The notes below the pieces were generated by a model. The model worked only from the letters and a program-made list of their open reading frames with translations, was not told the origin of the DNA and searched no databases. From contig NC_092569.1 in the NCBI RefSeq assembly GCF_037975245.1, forward strand, positions 17,963,501 through 18,023,500: a DNA stretch of 60,000 nt, read 5' to 3'. Positions 1 to 13,297 of this stretch are shown here, in pieces (positions within the stretch are counted from its first letter, which is position 1; each line of letters begins with the position of its first letter). This DNA comes from Apostichopus japonicus. Its lineage: Eukaryota > Echinodermata > Holothuroidea > Aspidochirotida > Stichopodidae. Position numbers and translations under genes: made by a program.

Positions 1-1071
1 ATGTATGAAAACTGCAACAAATATAACTCAATGTTAATATATGACACGGAGACTGAATGGTTACGTCATAGAGTAACTAAATGCATCATACAATCGAGTG
101 TGTTTTATTTAAATATTAAGACACCCTTTTACAAACAATGGGCAAGTCGTTCACAGGAAATTAAAATTATTTAGAAGAGCATTTATTTCTAGTCGTATTC
201 ATATGTAAAGATAGGCATCAGTTTGTGGGAGTTCAACATGGACCTCATTTACATATTAAAAGAGGGTACACACAGTGAAAGGTTCTTCAAAGTCCTTGTC
301 ACCTCATATATTTTACATGTTATAATATTTTTAAAAGAAGTAGTTACAATGTTTTGGATTTTCGTAAATCGGAACTCATTCTTTTAACATGATTTGACTT
401 GATTCAAATCGAAAGACCTCATTTTAATATCAACCAATTGTTTAATAACCGTTTATATAACTGTGATTCGATGCCTACAATTTTGAACTTCAGACTTTGA
501 CTGGAGTACTTATGTATCTATTTAAGGATTCCAAATATTAGCACAATGATTAAAGCTCCACTTGCGGAAAAATAACCGTTTTATATCTTACGAGGGAGAC
601 TTGTACGTAATATTTGGGCATTATAAATCTCTCCATTTTTCTTTGTTTTAGATTTGTCATAAAAATTGGAAAGGTATACTTGAAATAATAATGTTCAGTT
701 ACTTCGATATTCTCCCAACTATAACAGAAAAAACAGTGTCCCATTATTGTTTCATTATTGGTTGCAACCAGTAATCGATTTAAAATTATCGCTACATTAT
801 TCTAAAAATAAACGTTCTGAAATGAACGACATATGAGTGTAGACATTTATATATTTCATGTTATAGCATGTGATAATTGTTCAATACAATTGTTCATTCT
901 CGAAGTAATAGACTGACTTTGGTACGAATTACTGTGACGATCGATCTTGTATAGCGTGGAACCTTATTGCGAACCATTCGCAGCCATACATTATCTCGTA
1001 ACAGTGAATTAATGTAACTGTTTTCAACGGGTGCGAACTTAAAAGTTTCTGTTTTTCTTTCTTCGGTTTTT
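1..1071. repeat. Long direct repeat, left copy (3' intron of FREP gene A)
   Basis: This stretch is repeated almost exactly at 58895-60000. The copies differ by a few substitutions, a 1-base indel and a 34-base insertion in the right copy. It is the intron between the middle fibrinogen exon (ending at 1527) and a last exon that must lie beyond the left edge. No coding exon is visible in it. Confidence 0.9.
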
Positions 1072-1526
1072 TCTTTACTCTGCCTACTGCTATATCTTGG
1101 TATATTTCCAAAGACCAGTTAAACACAGCTATAGACCATAATCTATGACTCTAACATTTACACATTATCTATGTGATCTGCATGAGATGGGATATTTGGT
1201 TATAGTTGGGTTTCCTTTCTATGTCGAGGCAAACGAATTGAAGAAAGTTTTCCAGATCATAGAATATGGCTACGTCTTGTGTAGTTTCAGTATTTTCAAG
1301 ATGTAATTGAACCCGAAAATGAGCACATGATTTTAATATATCTGGACTATCAGTTCTTGATAGTCATGATAAGTCTATTATACAATCTAAGTATTTGTAA
1401 TCTCTAATATAGCACGTTGAAAAATTAGAATTGCTCTGAATAGTTGCCAAGTGCATCCGTTATGATGATCATATGCACATCAGATTGTAGAATGTACTTG
1501 GAGAAAGAAGATAAAATGGAACTCAC

Positions 1527-1794
1527 CTGCTGTACTTGAAGAGTCATAACCACTGATACTTAGTCTGAAATTAGTATCCACATTGCCCACGCTGAAGGAG
1601 CTATACTTAGCAAAGTGATATTGGCCAGATTTTGAAACGAAATCAATCCTTAGCTCATATTGACCTTGGCTCGTCAATGCTGCAAGTTTATCGTTGCCAA
1701 GCCAGAAATTGCCGTCGGCAGTTCCAAAACCCTCTCTGTATTCATTCCAATCTCTGTGAAAACTCAAACCACTGTCAACACGTCGCTGGAAAAC
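1527..1794 (-). CDS. Gene A exon 7: middle of second fibrinogen domain
   Basis: 268-nt exon, phase 0 to 1, acceptor TTACAG and donor GTGAGT. It encodes VFQRRVDSGLSFHRDWNEY, then REGFGTADGNFWLGNDKL and ends SSSTAG. The phase-1 end requires one more exon, which lies beyond the left edge. Confidence 0.85.
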
Positions 1795-4700
1795 CTGTAA
1801 TTATAGTAACACAAACAAAAAGGTAGACGCAACTATATATAAACTAATTTTATTACATTTTAAGATGGTTGCAATTATCCCAGTTGAGATACCCTCAAAA
1901 GTCCATTCAGTTTACATGATTGTGTTGTGTTGTGTATAACCCATGGATCTGAAAGGAGTATCATCATGCATAATACTTCTACTTTAAAAAAAAAAGCAGA
2001 CCAACGTTCGCAAGCCAAAATAAATACACTTAAGACAGATGTTCTCTAGACATACTGGTGTCCATAAACCAAATTAGTATGCAAACAGTTTTAAATTATC
2101 CTATTTGTTAAGTTGGCTTTAATCGTTACAAATTAATGATAACATAATAATAGTAATAAATATTTAAGAAATAATAATAGTAACAATTGTGTTTTCATCA
2201 GTGACAAAAGAGAAAGAATACAACTTCCTTTCCTTTGTTATCTTTAAAAATGACAATAACAGATACATACCAACCAACCACCTCCATCTGAGACGTCACA
2301 CATTACTTGAAATGGGTTGCCTGTCCACCCTGCTGGTTGTATAAGTCGAATGCTGTTGGAGTCCTCTGTACTAAATGCTTGACAGTCTGATGCAGTACTA
2401 GCCCGATCACATTGGACCCCGTCTCCAGTGTATCCTACGTTACAGTTACACTGTGATAAGCCTTGTCGTTCCTCACAGTTACCATTGGGACTGCATCGGT
2501 ATGTGTCATCACAGCCCAACAGACCGCTGTTGCAGGAACACCGTTTGGTACAAGAAGGGTTCACATATACTTCACCTTCCTAACGAGATAAAACGGTACG
2601 CCTTGTCAAGTAGATGCAAAATAATAATATCCTTCAATGGGAATACTCAATGTTCCAAGTCGAGGTATAACGAGCAGTGCAATAGGTGACATTCCTTCAT
2701 AAAATTAGAGCAGCTGCAGGGTAAAGATTTAACGTTTTTAAAATGTATCATTTCAAGCACCATAATAACTGTTTTGTTCCGGCTTTTCTTCTCATTGTAA
2801 ATTAGTTTGATACGTAAACATTTAGGAATGGTATCTTACCGCTAGGACTACTCCTTGACCGTTCTCTGCTTCCTCTATGAAACAACTACAATTCTCTCTA
2901 GGTACACAGTCTTCCCCGTCCATCAAGAACCCATCGGGACAAACGCAAGTGGGTGTGCTAGAGCATGATTCGGTACATGTAGGATCGGCACATGAACCTT
3001 CACATTTACACCTGTTGAGAACCTTGTTGGTGGGACACCACTCGATGCATGGGTCTGGAATAGGAATAACGATTAAGTTACGACATCAAAAAGGAAAGCT
3101 TGATGGAAAGTGTACGATGATCTATTATCTCAATAACACATCATGTTCATAAATTATCATTTGATATTGTATAAAAATGCGAAACATGCTTCACAGCTAA
3201 AACGACATATCTAAATAAACCAATGAAATAAATAGCAAACCGCTCTCTGCCCTTACTAGATGAACAAAATACATCGATTTATGAAGAAACTAAGTCTGAG
3301 CTAAGTGCTTGATAGCAGTGGCCAACAACGTGATCATGAAAGTAAATTTGCATGCTGCAAAATGAATATTAAATATTACTACGAGCTCATTCATCTAAAG
3401 GTACCTTGGTTAATGGCATGGATGTAAGGTTGGTTCAGGTGGGAAGTATATCGTTAGTAAGCGAAACATTCCCGCTCTGTATCACACCGCAGGTCAAACA
3501 TATTAATATCATCGAATTATTGAAACATGTGCGAACAGCAAAAATCGCAATATTTTAATTTCACTGTTTAACGGTTAGCAAACATATTAAATGTCACTTC
3601 GGGCGAGAAACGTGTCCAGTTAAGAAGTGTATCAGTTTAATAACCCACCTGTTGTTCCGGTATACTCTCCGGTGCTAACCAGTTTGTAATGACTGAAGCT
3701 GTCACTGATGCGGAAAGTTTCATACGTCACGAAGAATGAGCAACCGGATTCTGTAGTTATATCCATGCGGAGCTGATATTTCCTCTGATTGGTGATGTAG
3801 GATATCTTCTCATTGCCGAGCCAAAATTCATGAGAAAGGAAACCAAAACCGTTTTCATATTCGTCCCACGTACGGTTGAAGTTGATTGAATTATCCTCTC
3901 GTCTCTGTATGACCTGTTGAAATAATTTGAGACATAAAAATATCAAACTGATTGAATTGCAAGAGAGTTAGTTATTAACTGTAAGACTAGTGTGAAACAA
4001 AAGAAAGGCAAAACTATACTGAAACATGGAACAAACAACCTGCAGGAAGAGAAGAATGAGATAATATAAACAAATTAAAATCACTTAAAAACCACACCAA
4101 ATGTATATTGATGCGAATACTATATAAATATTACCAATATATGAGTTGTGTCATCTTCGGCAATTTAGTATTCTTATTGAAGTCATGAATATGTGGAAAG
4201 TATTAAAACGTATTGGAAAACCATGTAGGAATATAAGTATGGTGCAGACTGCTTTTGCGAAAGAGCATGACAGATGATTCGTCCAACCTCTTTTTGTAAG
4301 ACATAAATATGGTGTAAAGCTTGCCGAGCCCAATGTAACATCAAACTTATATTATTACATCATAATGATATGAAAAGTTCTGTAGTATGAGAAATGTATT
4401 ATTTCAACAAGAATAATTTCAATTGTGGTGACAAATCTTGCAATGTAAATACAATATTCACAGTATAAAATACAACACCTACCGTCCATCCACCATCACC
4501 TAGACTGTTGTTACAAGATACTTCAAAAGGTTCAGGATAGTCGTCTGGTTTGATGACGTAAACACCATCGTTTCTAGACGATGGACATTGGCTAAGCACT
4601 TCATGGCAGTCTCGTGGATATTCAGCACGTTGGTAGAGGAAAAACGATGACGCTAAAAGGAAAAGGTAACACAACATAAGCATAACTTACATCAAGCTAA

Positions 4701-7700
4701 GAGGTTTCATAACTCCGGAGACACTTGTTTGACAACAGAGATCATATAGCATACCTTTATTGTTTACTTTGTCAATGTTCACAACCACTTGCGTCATTTC
4801 CTGATCACGTTATAAAAGTTTTGGCATGGGCAATTACGAAGATGTGATTTTAAAATCTAGTTACTATTACTTACTAGTCTATACTATTTCAAACATTTTC
4901 CATTTTTTTTGTAAATGAAGTCACTCGTTTTATCTTATATTCCTGAAAAATTTGGTAAGTTAAGCATTTGAATAATACATAGCAAATTAAAAACCTCATT
5001 TTAAAGGCGATCAATAGTTTTTTTGAGCGAATTTCGTATCCTATACATCATAATTTTCATAAACAAAAAAGTACTAAAGTAAACAAACTTTCTTTAAAAA
5101 AAAAATAAAAGTCTTTGAAGTTACAAAGTTCTTATTATACTCACAAATGTTATGTTAACAACATATGATATCTTTGAAGATACTTCCCAAACGATTTTTA
5201 TATCGTATACGTTCATAATTGTTTGGCTATTCTCCAAATTTTATGATATAGTTGTATCTTAAAGACAGACAATATTACTTTCACTCGTCTTTGGAAATTA
5301 GCTTGTGGTTGGGGCAATGGGGAAGGAGAATGGAGAGGGGAGAGGATATACGGGTAAGAAAATGCTACAACGTTGTTAACGTTTTGAAGTTTTTAATATG
5401 ATAGAAATTAACATGATAGAAATGCTACAATGTTGATATAACGTTGCTACAACGTTGTTAACGTTATGAAGTTTTTAATATGATAGAAGTTAACATGAGA
5501 CATTCTTTATAAATTAACATTCTTTGAAATTAAAGTCTTTGAAGTTACATAGTGCTTATTATACTCACAATAGTTATGTTAACAACATATGATATATTTG
5601 ACGATACTTCCCAATTTGTATATTATATACGTTCATAATTGTTTGGAAATTCTCCAAATGTTATGATATAGTTGTATCTTAAAGAAAAACAATATTATTT
5701 TCACTCGTCTTTGGTGGTTAGCTTGTGGTTGGGGTAAAGGGGAAGGAGAGGGGAGAAGGGAGAAGGAAGAGCAGAAAAGGGTAAGAAAATGCTACAACGT
5801 TGTTCACGTTTTGAAGTTTTTAATATGATAGAAACACTTACTTAGCGTTTGGTCTCCGTAGCCACTAATGCTCCTTTGACGTTCCGGCTAAAATAAGGTC
5901 AAAAATATTTATTAACAATGATCGTCCAATAAGGACAGGGTACAATTATATAGTAAAATATGTCAACGTTACATTTTTCTTATTTTCCATCGTCCTATGT
6001 TTAGGTTAGTCTAACTTTTTATTTTATTTTCTCATCTATAAATTGCAACATTTCACATAGCTGTTTGTTATTTTAGTACAAGTTAGAGGAGAGTTATTGA
6101 CGCAGTCATGTATCTGTATTAGTAGATAGCCGCCGTTTATTGAATACAAAAAGAAAAACAATATAGATACGACAAAGTTTGGTTGAGTTGTAGAGGAGTA
6201 TGACAATAAGTATGATAAGCAGTTTTAATTTTTACGTGAATTCAGGTGAATATTGAAGATTAAAAGTAATCCGATAAAGATGTCACCTCTCTCAGTACAA
6301 AACACAAACAATGAAAGTTAAGGTTTGAGTTTAGCATTGTCTTGAAAACATATTTTGTTTTGTTTTAATATCCCATATATTCAGAGTGTTTTTATGCCCA
6401 TCAATTTGTTCTAGACAATGAACATTTACTATATGCCCATTTGGTATCACGTTCTTGATATGACTTTTATAGTTTAAAACATTTTTTTTTTTAAGAAGAC
6501 CTATTGGTTAATAAAGATTTGGTTCTAATGTATAATAACGTTCGATAGAATTTTGTAGAAAACATAATTATATAAAAGAACCGTTAGAATCTTCATAATA
6601 ACATATTTTTCTTGTAAATTGTTTAATTTAATTAATTCACATGAAACAAGTTGCTATAAATACTTTGCAAATTTCACATCTGCATTATGTATTCGCAAAT
6701 TTGGATTAAATTGAAATTGTTCTTTGTACTGGCAATGAAAAAATATATAACCTTTACACACATTAAATGATCGGGATTATTAATAGAGCAAATTCTTTAT
6801 TGATATCATGCAGCTGTTTGGGATAAATCTGACAAAGATGAAAATTTGTGGCAACAATGAACTGACAACGACATCAGCGATTAAATCAATTGACAATTCT
6901 TACAACAGCAACGTTTGGATGAGTAAAGTCAGTATATCTTTTGATTTTCTTTATTGCCATTGTTTACTTACATTAATTTAGTATACAACCTAAATAAATT
7001 ATACTAGTTCAGTAGTTAATTAAGTCGACATAGTATTTAATGTAACGGAATTAGAACAATTTTCTTTAATCGACTATGCATCTTTAGAGCTTACGAAACA
7101 TTCTATGAAGAGGTAGATTAAACATGTTTGCCTGCCACCGAATACGCTTTTTGATATTACAAAGAACAAAATGTACACAATACGCTAATCGATTGACGTT
7201 TATTGCAGCGGTTTCTTAACCTTTAGTTTTCAACGTTAACTTTTGAGAAGAAACTACCTCTAAGAAAATTCTATCATTATTTCGTAATTTGACTAAGTAT
7301 TTTGTAGAATTGTTAACTTAAACATTGTCCTTTAATTTTTGAAAAACGTTGTCTGGGCATAGACGACAAATGAAATTGACAGGCATTTATCAATTATCAT
7401 GTAACTAAAGTAACTGTTCATGACCCTAAGGTTGACTTAATAATGAGATAACAAAATGTATTGTCTTATAACTTAGAGTTGACTTGAAAAAATGACTTGA
7501 ACACTTATTCTAAGTTCAAAAGCAGGCATCCTGCGTAATGACTTTTTCAATAAAATTGTTCACAGAATAATTAAAAAAAAAATCATTAAATAATTCGATA
7601 CGTTATCATGATATTTCGACAAGTTTTCTAAGTTCAAGAGTTGGCATCCTGAGTATTGAATTTTTGCAAAAGACTACAACGGTACATTATCATGATTTTC

Positions 7701-9442
7701 TTATAAAGTAAATCAAGAAGAATTTGGGTGACAGAATATTAAACTGCGTTCCTAGAGACAGAAAGGACTATTGTTTTAGAAAAATTGTGTGTTTTACCAA
7801 ATAAGTGAAACTCAAAAAAGAAGGCTTTTTCATATCCACTGGGTGTTTGTAAGATAAAGTTAAAGTTTTCAAGAAGGCATATGTTCGTCAAAGCTGAATA
7901 TTCTCAGATATCTATTCAAAATCGCACCGCCTGAATCTTCGATATCTCCAAATGACGGACAGAAAAAGGACTGTTGCTTTTTTTTTTTTTTTTTTGTCTC
8001 GTTAGTAAATGTTAGCAAACCAAATCTGCGTTGTCAAGATTTCTCTTTTGTTGAATATTTTGTAACATTTTCATGATGCGAAATAGCGGAATTTAAATGT
8101 ATGTACATCAACATATTAAAACAACGTGTCAGTAGTAGAGTCAAATTTTGTTTCCTATAATTAGCAGGTGTCTACGAAAAAGTCTAGACTTTACAAAGTA
8201 AAGTCAGTTTATGGGTCGGATCGGGATTTTCAAGATTAAAGAAATTTATTGATTAAAGCACTTAATCATATCTAATCTAAGTGTAAAAATTACAACGTAA
8301 GCATTTGGTAAGATAAAATGTTTGTTGTGTAAAAAATGTCGTTGAATAGTATTTATTAATTAACTCTCCCATTGCCATCAATATAGACATTTAAACAAAA
8401 GAAAGGATAAATAACAATCTTAGGCTATATGAATACAACATTTTTATTTTATGTGGATAAGGGAAATTTAGTTATTAAATGATGTATAGATCAACCTTAG
8501 ATTTCAACTGAAGTAGCCGTAAAGTAGAAAGTCTCGGTTTAGCCGTGTAAATGTTAATTAATCAGTAAATAAGTAGGAAAAAAAGGTGGTTAGATTATCG
8601 GTTGGAGGATTACAGACATACTTTAGTAAGACAAGTAGACAGTGGTCATTGCTTTAACGTTCTAAACCTCTCAATTCATTTTGCTGTGGTAGATTAGCCT
8701 ATATAAAAGAAAGGATTTTCTATTTATGGTATTGATAGGTATATTATTTTAATATTGAATTTTTCTTTCTATTTCCTCCGTGTCTGTCAAAATATAACGT
8801 TTCTATAACAACGCCACAAAAAAGCGCAATAATTCAAGTATATTAAGTATAAATCGCGGCTAACTAAGATACTCCGCATTTTTTTGTTTTCAACGACAAT
8901 GTATTTTACTGTTCACAGTGTGTCTATATTTCGCAGACTAAATTTATATGAATTAATGATATGTACTTCAATTGAAAGAATCCGTCTGATGGTTTCTTGA
9001 ACAGAGTCATTATTATAGAAATTAAGGGAATAATGTAAAATATACCCGTTTGGTAAATGTGTTCTATGTCTACTGCTTGATTAACTAATAGAAAACTCAA
9101 AACGCGAAACGATAAATTTACAACCAGTACGTGTGCCTTTATCGAATTCGACTTTTTTATTACTGCAAGTTAGCATTTTTGAAGTAATATTTTTAACTCT
9201 TAGATAGATCAACTGAAAGTAAATCGCTAACAGAGAGTGTAACAAGGTTTAACATTGCAGATCGAAAACAATCAATTGAGTACTGCTTAAACATCGAAAC
9301 GGTAACTTTACAGATGTTAAACTGAAATATAAAATAAAAGGAAAAAACTTACCTCTCCTTGAGAAGACACGCTGCTGGAAATGAAAATGATGAGAAACAG
9401 AGAGGTTAAACCCCCACGATGTCTTTTAAACAAGGACAACAT
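1527..9442 (-). CDS. FREP gene A: composite fibrinogen-TIL-EGF-fibrinogen secreted protein (3' end outside window)
   Basis: Spliced gene with exons, in coding order, at 9442-9353, 5887-5842, 4652-4483, 3913-3649, 3054-2840, 2579-2271 and 1794-1527. Every junction has GT/AG ends and the phases chain without a stop over at least 454 codons. Order of parts: signal peptide (residues 1-30), short linker (31-46), N-terminal and middle thirds of a fibrinogen C-terminal (FBG) domain (47-190), TIL cysteine-rich domain (about 192-262), TILa plus EGF-like region and start of a second FBG (263-365), middle of the second FBG (366-454). The last FBG exon, with the calcium site and C terminus, is missing because the window ends. 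Probably a secreted pattern-recognition lectin. The exon lengths 46, 170, 265, 215 and 309 are identical to those of gene C, which lies in the opposite orientation. The domains are seen; function is inferred from the FREP/ficolin family. Confidence 0.85.
2271..2579 (-). CDS. Gene A exon 6: TILa + EGF-like + N-terminal part of second fibrinogen domain
   Basis: 309-nt exon, phase 0 to 0. It begins EGEVYVNPSC and continues CSCNSGLLGC (TIL-associated pattern), an EGF-like segment ending CNCNVGYTGDGVQC, then FBG sequence DCQAFSTEDSNSIRLIQPAG to GGGWL. The usual GGWT reads GGWL here. It joins in frame to VFQRR of exon 7. Confidence 0.85.
2840..3054 (-). CDS. Gene A exon 5: TIL (trypsin-inhibitor-like) cysteine-rich domain
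   Basis: 215-nt exon, phase 1 to 0. It has 12 cysteines in a TIL-type pattern: C-P-T-N start, then CKCEGSC, a CVCPDGF motif, DCVP and CSCF. TIL domains occur in protease inhibitors and in mucin/zonadhesin-type proteins; which role applies here cannot be told. Gene C exon 5 is also 215 nt. Confidence 0.8.
3649..3913 (-). CDS. Gene A exon 4: middle third of first fibrinogen domain
   Basis: 265-nt exon, phase 0 to 1. It starts VIQRRED and contains NRTWDEYENGFGFLSHEFWL followed by GNEKISYITNQ, the FBG core. The donor is GTGGGT. No C-terminal FBG exon lies between it and the TIL exon, so this first FBG domain is truncated in the long form. Confidence 0.85.
4483..4652 (-). CDS. Gene A exon 3: N-terminal third of first fibrinogen domain
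   Basis: 170-nt exon, phase 1 to 0, behind a pyrimidine-rich TTTTAG acceptor. It encodes YQRAEYPRDCHEV, GVYVIKPDDYPEPFEVSC and ends GDGGWT, the usual FBG start: paired cysteines, the G-x-Y-x-I-x-P motif and GGWT at the exon edge. NNS gives a possible N-glycosylation site. Confidence 0.85.
5109..5830. repeat. Imperfect tandem repeat (unit about 424 bp) in gene A intron 2
   Basis: The block starting AAGTCTTTGAAGTTACA at 5109 recurs at 5533. A GCTACAACGTTGTT sub-block occurs near 5362, 5448 and 5790. It is diverged by scattered substitutions and is intronic. Confidence 0.75.
5842..5887 (-). CDS. Gene A exon 2: 46-nt linker
   Basis: A TTTTAG acceptor and GTAAGT donor bracket a 46-nt exon (phase 0 to 1) encoding PERQRSISGYGDQTL. 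It has the same length and phases as gene C exon 2, which supports it although it is too short to recognise by itself. Confidence 0.7.
5888..9352 (-). other. Gene A intron 1 (3.5 kb), no exon seen
   Basis: AT-rich intron. I see only short repeats (for instance a ~117-bp step between similar GGCATCCTG segments at 7514 and 7631) and a T-run near 7980. No coding signal. Confidence 0.6.
9353..9442 (-). CDS. Gene A exon 1: signal peptide
   Basis: The ATG at 9442-9440 opens 30 codons. A basic start (MLSLFKRHRGG) is followed by a hydrophobic core (SLFLIIFI) and a small-residue region SSSVSSQGE, a typical secretory signal. The exon ends in phase 0 at a strong GTAAGT donor (9352-9347). Upstream toward 9538 I see no clear TATA box. 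Confidence 0.8.
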
Positions 9443-11236
9443 GATAACAAGTTACCTCTTGCTATTTAAAGTTGGAATGAATATCGAATCCATACTACAA
9501 CAATTTAGCTAGATACGAAATTATCCGGAATTGTACAGTGTTGCTAGGGAACCATTCTCATACTCATTCGTCTAGACATATTATTATGATATTAGTATTC
9601 CTGTCAGGGGCAGTCGGTGTAGCTCACGTGGTTTATGTTCAGATTCCATGGCACCTTTACAGTACGGTACAAGTTAATGCCTTAAAAGGTATTGAAATGA
9701 TGCAAGACCATACGTCATATTTTATTTTATTTCTTGGCATCGTTAAACTACACAAATAAAGCAATTATAACAACCTGGCATGACAATTTTGTAATCTAAT
9801 TAACGGTGCATTAACTAATATTTATTATATTATAGGCGAAGAACTGATGACCTAAAATGCAATAGGACGTCTGTGGGATTTGAGGTCTGAAAGTGAGGGA
9901 CAAACCTGCGGGAGGGGTCTAAGGGGAGGCGGTGAATTTGATAAATCACAAATATGTTATATGTTACATCCCATTACTAGTTGTGTATTTGAAAACGCAA
10001 TCATGCTATCTGCATAAATGTGTTGCCAGATTCATTTAGCAATATAAAAAGTAACAATTGGTCAATGTTACCTGTGGAGTTGACTAATCAACAAGTGACC
10101 AAGACTAAGTGAGAGAGATGTATGAGTCATTGATAGCAGCAGTTCTGGAGGAAGGCTCACTTGTGTGGAATGATGCATATAACCATATGCCACAGTGACC
10201 AGGGGGGTAAGAAGCTTCCAAAAAGTGGGGGCACAACATCAGAGGGGCAATTTCTCATTCCACAACCACTACTCGTCATGCTATAATCCGATGCACACCT
10301 GCCATATCACTTACATATATATGATGTGTTAGTATGCTATCAATACTATTATGGTGCACGTGAGTAATTCAAATAAAATATCAAAATTAACAAAGGCTCG
10401 AGATATCCAAAGACAGTTCTTCATTAAAGGGGACATTTGAAATGCCAGTAGGGCACATTTGCTATTTTGGGAAAACGTGCCCCCCCCCCACCCCGACTCC
10501 TACCCCTGTCACAGTCACATTGGTAGTAGTAGTAGTATACTAGTACCAGTGCGTTTCGGATCGAAATAATAATCGTCACAATGGATCCATATTTCTTATA
10601 GCCTGTGTAGTGACATGTAAAGCAGTATAAACGTATCGTAGACTTGTCAGTGTTGCTGTGGTATACCGATCGAATCCGATAAAAACAAAACACAAGGTAT
10701 GGGGAAATGTTGGGAAGGGGGTGGGGCAATTTCCCCCTTGCCCCCTGTTATCCCGCCACTGCAGTATGATGAGGTAATAAACTAGCGAAATGAAATTAAC
10801 TTTTTTTTTCTTGAATTCAGTAGATCTCTTTCGTTGATTCGACATCCATACTTGTTTATTATTGTAAATGTATCATATTTCAACTAAAAAAAATCATTTT
10901 AGTGATCCTAATTCCCCCATCGAAAACTACATATTTTCTACCATTTTAAACAGGCACACTTGTTATTATGCATTCTTGTTTATGCTACGGTAATTATTTG
11001 TAGTTGCCAATACTATAAAACTTATTAAAGCCTTAATTTTTGCAATGCATGGCTTTTTCACTGTGGGTTTCCTGTTTTTTTGTCTTTTTTGATGTGTCTT
11101 ATTGCCAACTCGGTCACGCCGCTAAGAAGTGTCTGAGGGAAATTCAATAGTTTTCTTTAAGTGTTATGTGTTACACGCACAGGATAAATAGTATTTCCTC
11201 GTTCCTAAAAAAAACCCAGGTAAGTGTTTTTTTTTT
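9443..11236. other. Intergenic; G/C-run segments resembling hAT-type transposon ends
   Basis: No supported gene. Near 10193 a CAGTGACCAGGGGGG stretch and near 10761 a stretch reading CAGTGGCGGGATAACAGGG on the minus strand look like hAT-type termini facing each other about 570 bp apart. Their 8-bp flanks do not match, so the element is only a candidate. Confidence 0.3.
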
Positions 11237-11268
11237 ATAAGGTGCCAGGTAAAGAAAAAATATCGACA

Positions 11269-11273
11269 GATAA

Positions 11274-11369
<96 letters not shown>
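11269..11369. repeat. TA microsatellite
   Basis: Nearly pure (TA)n. The homologous array in unit 2 is 13673-13790. Apparent IYIYIY reading frames across it are not genes. Confidence 0.95.
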
Positions 11370-11371
<2 letters not shown>

Positions 11372-11588
11372 AGATAAAGAATCAGGAGTGCAAGGAGAGT
11401 GTTCTATGCTATAATAGCAGAGCCTAAATATATAAGTATATGCCTTGGTAAGTACAGCTATAACTCGGAGTTTCACGCCCTTAGGGTGGCGATCATCAGA
11501 CAACTGAACAAAATACTCGCTGCGCGGGTATATTCTATGGGAAACACGAACCCTATTTCTTACGTGCACGGTTCATTGGTTTGAGCCT

Positions 11589-11717
<129 letters not shown>

Positions 11718-11834
11718 ATACTAGTTGAGACTAGTGGAACACTAGTAGTTGTAACTCGGAGTTTCACGCGTTATAGCGATCGTCAGTCAACTGCAATGGA
11801 CATAGAGCACTCTGCGCCAAGATAGACGCCAACC

Positions 11835-11838
<4 letters not shown>

Positions 11839-11896
<58 letters not shown>
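11839..11896. repeat. TA microsatellite
   Basis: Pure (AT)n. The counterpart in unit 2 (14262-14365) is longer. Confidence 0.95.
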
Positions 11897-11904
<8 letters not shown>

Positions 11905-12058
11905 TTATTTATTTATATATATTTATATTGATATGTATATATTATAAAGAAGATCAAGGATACTCCAACAAAATTGAATTACAGAAAACAGGAGAAATAA
12001 TATATCACTCACAATTAATAAATTAGGAGTATTGGGTAAGAAAATAAATTGGAATTTC

Positions 12059-12440
12059 GGATGGATGGATGGATGGATGGATGGATGGATGGATGGATGG
12101 ATGGATGGATGGATGGATGGATGGATGGATGGATGGATGGATGGATGGATGGATGGATGGATGGATGGATGGATGGATGGATGGATGGATGGATGGATGG
12201 ATGGATGGATGGATGGATGGATGGATGGATGGATGGATGGATGGATGGATGGATGGATGGATGGATGGATGGATGGATGGATGGATGGATGGATGGATGG
12301 ATGGATGGATGGATGGATGGATGGATGGATGGATGGATGGATGGATGGATGGATGGATGGATGGATGGATGGATGGATGGATGGATGGATGGATGGATGG
12401 ATGGATGGATGGATGGATGGATGGATGGATGGATGGATGG
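12059..12440. repeat. (GATG)n array, about 95 units
   Basis: Uninterrupted GATG tetranucleotide array. The WMDG reading frames through it in all three frames are artefacts of the repeat. The homologous site at 22726-22740 has only about four units. Confidence 0.97.
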
Positions 12441-13213
12441 ACGGATAGTTAAACCTTATCCTTCGTATGCATTATTTAACAATGAACTAGTGAATTACAT
12501 TGATTTCAATTAACTGCAAGTGTCACGGTTGTTGCATGAGCTAACTCTCTCAGAACATTAACCTTCCTTAATGCTTTTCGATTAGACAATCAAACAAATT
12601 TCGACACTTTTGTGCCAAGTACATCAAACCCATCCCCCCCCCCCCCCCTCCCCCCCATCGATAAGTCTTAACTTGAAATGTGAAAATATGTACTTCCACA
12701 TAGAGAAAACAATGTTCTGAACATTCACGAACTTAGAATCACTTATATACACAATACAACTTCAGCATATATGTATATTTCAAGTTTATGCCCTCATCGT
12801 TCCTAAAGTTTAAGTACAGCCTGTCCGGATGGGTTCTGTTTGCATAAAGCAAAAACATAAAGGAAAAGTGTTTTTTGACGTCAAAACAGTTCAAAAGAGT
12901 CAAAGTTATGTGTGAAATGATTATCAGAGAATATACGGAAACTTGTTAGTCATTTAGCCTACATGTCATTATGTCCATACGAGAAGACTGCTGTGCACTG
13001 CAGTAGGCTACTGATTTAAGTAATTCACCCTCTGTGTTTAAATTGAAAGTAAAATAAGAACATTTGAATATTTTGCAATGTTTCATAAAGGCTTCGGTAG
13101 ATTTTTAAACTATATTGCGGAGTGCACTGAGCTACCATTTGTATTGCATAAACCGATGTGTTTACATATACTTTATTCATACAGCTGTTAAACTATACAT
13201 AGCCTATACAACG

Positions 13214-13297
13214 ATGGGGAAGAACTTGTGTTTCTTCTTCTCTGTGATTGTCTGGATGATGCTGACAAGTGGTTTATTATCTGTGGTTTCGGGCACG
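13214..13297 (+). CDS. Orphan FREP-type signal-peptide exon, copy 1
   Basis: The ATG at 13214 opens 28 codons: MGKNLCFFFSVIVWMMLTSG then LLSVVSGT, a strong hydrophobic signal, ending in phase 0 exactly at a GTAGGT donor (13298). Length, phase and donor match the first exons of FREP genes A, B and C. No linker or fibrinogen exon is seen before unit 2 begins, so the exon is stranded. It could belong to a decayed FREP or serve as an alternative first exon. Confidence 0.5.

Noticed and set aside
9538-9759. 73-codon plus-strand frame upstream of gene A
   Set aside because: No family resemblance; lies in the expected promoter region of gene A on the other strand.
10193-10761. Complete hAT element
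   Set aside because: The ends look hAT-like but the 8-bp flanks differ and the termini match only loosely.
12032-12513. Long WMDG-repeat reading frames (also 14501-14942)
   Set aside because: A pure 4-nt repeat with no stop codon reads open in all three forward frames; nothing else supports a protein.
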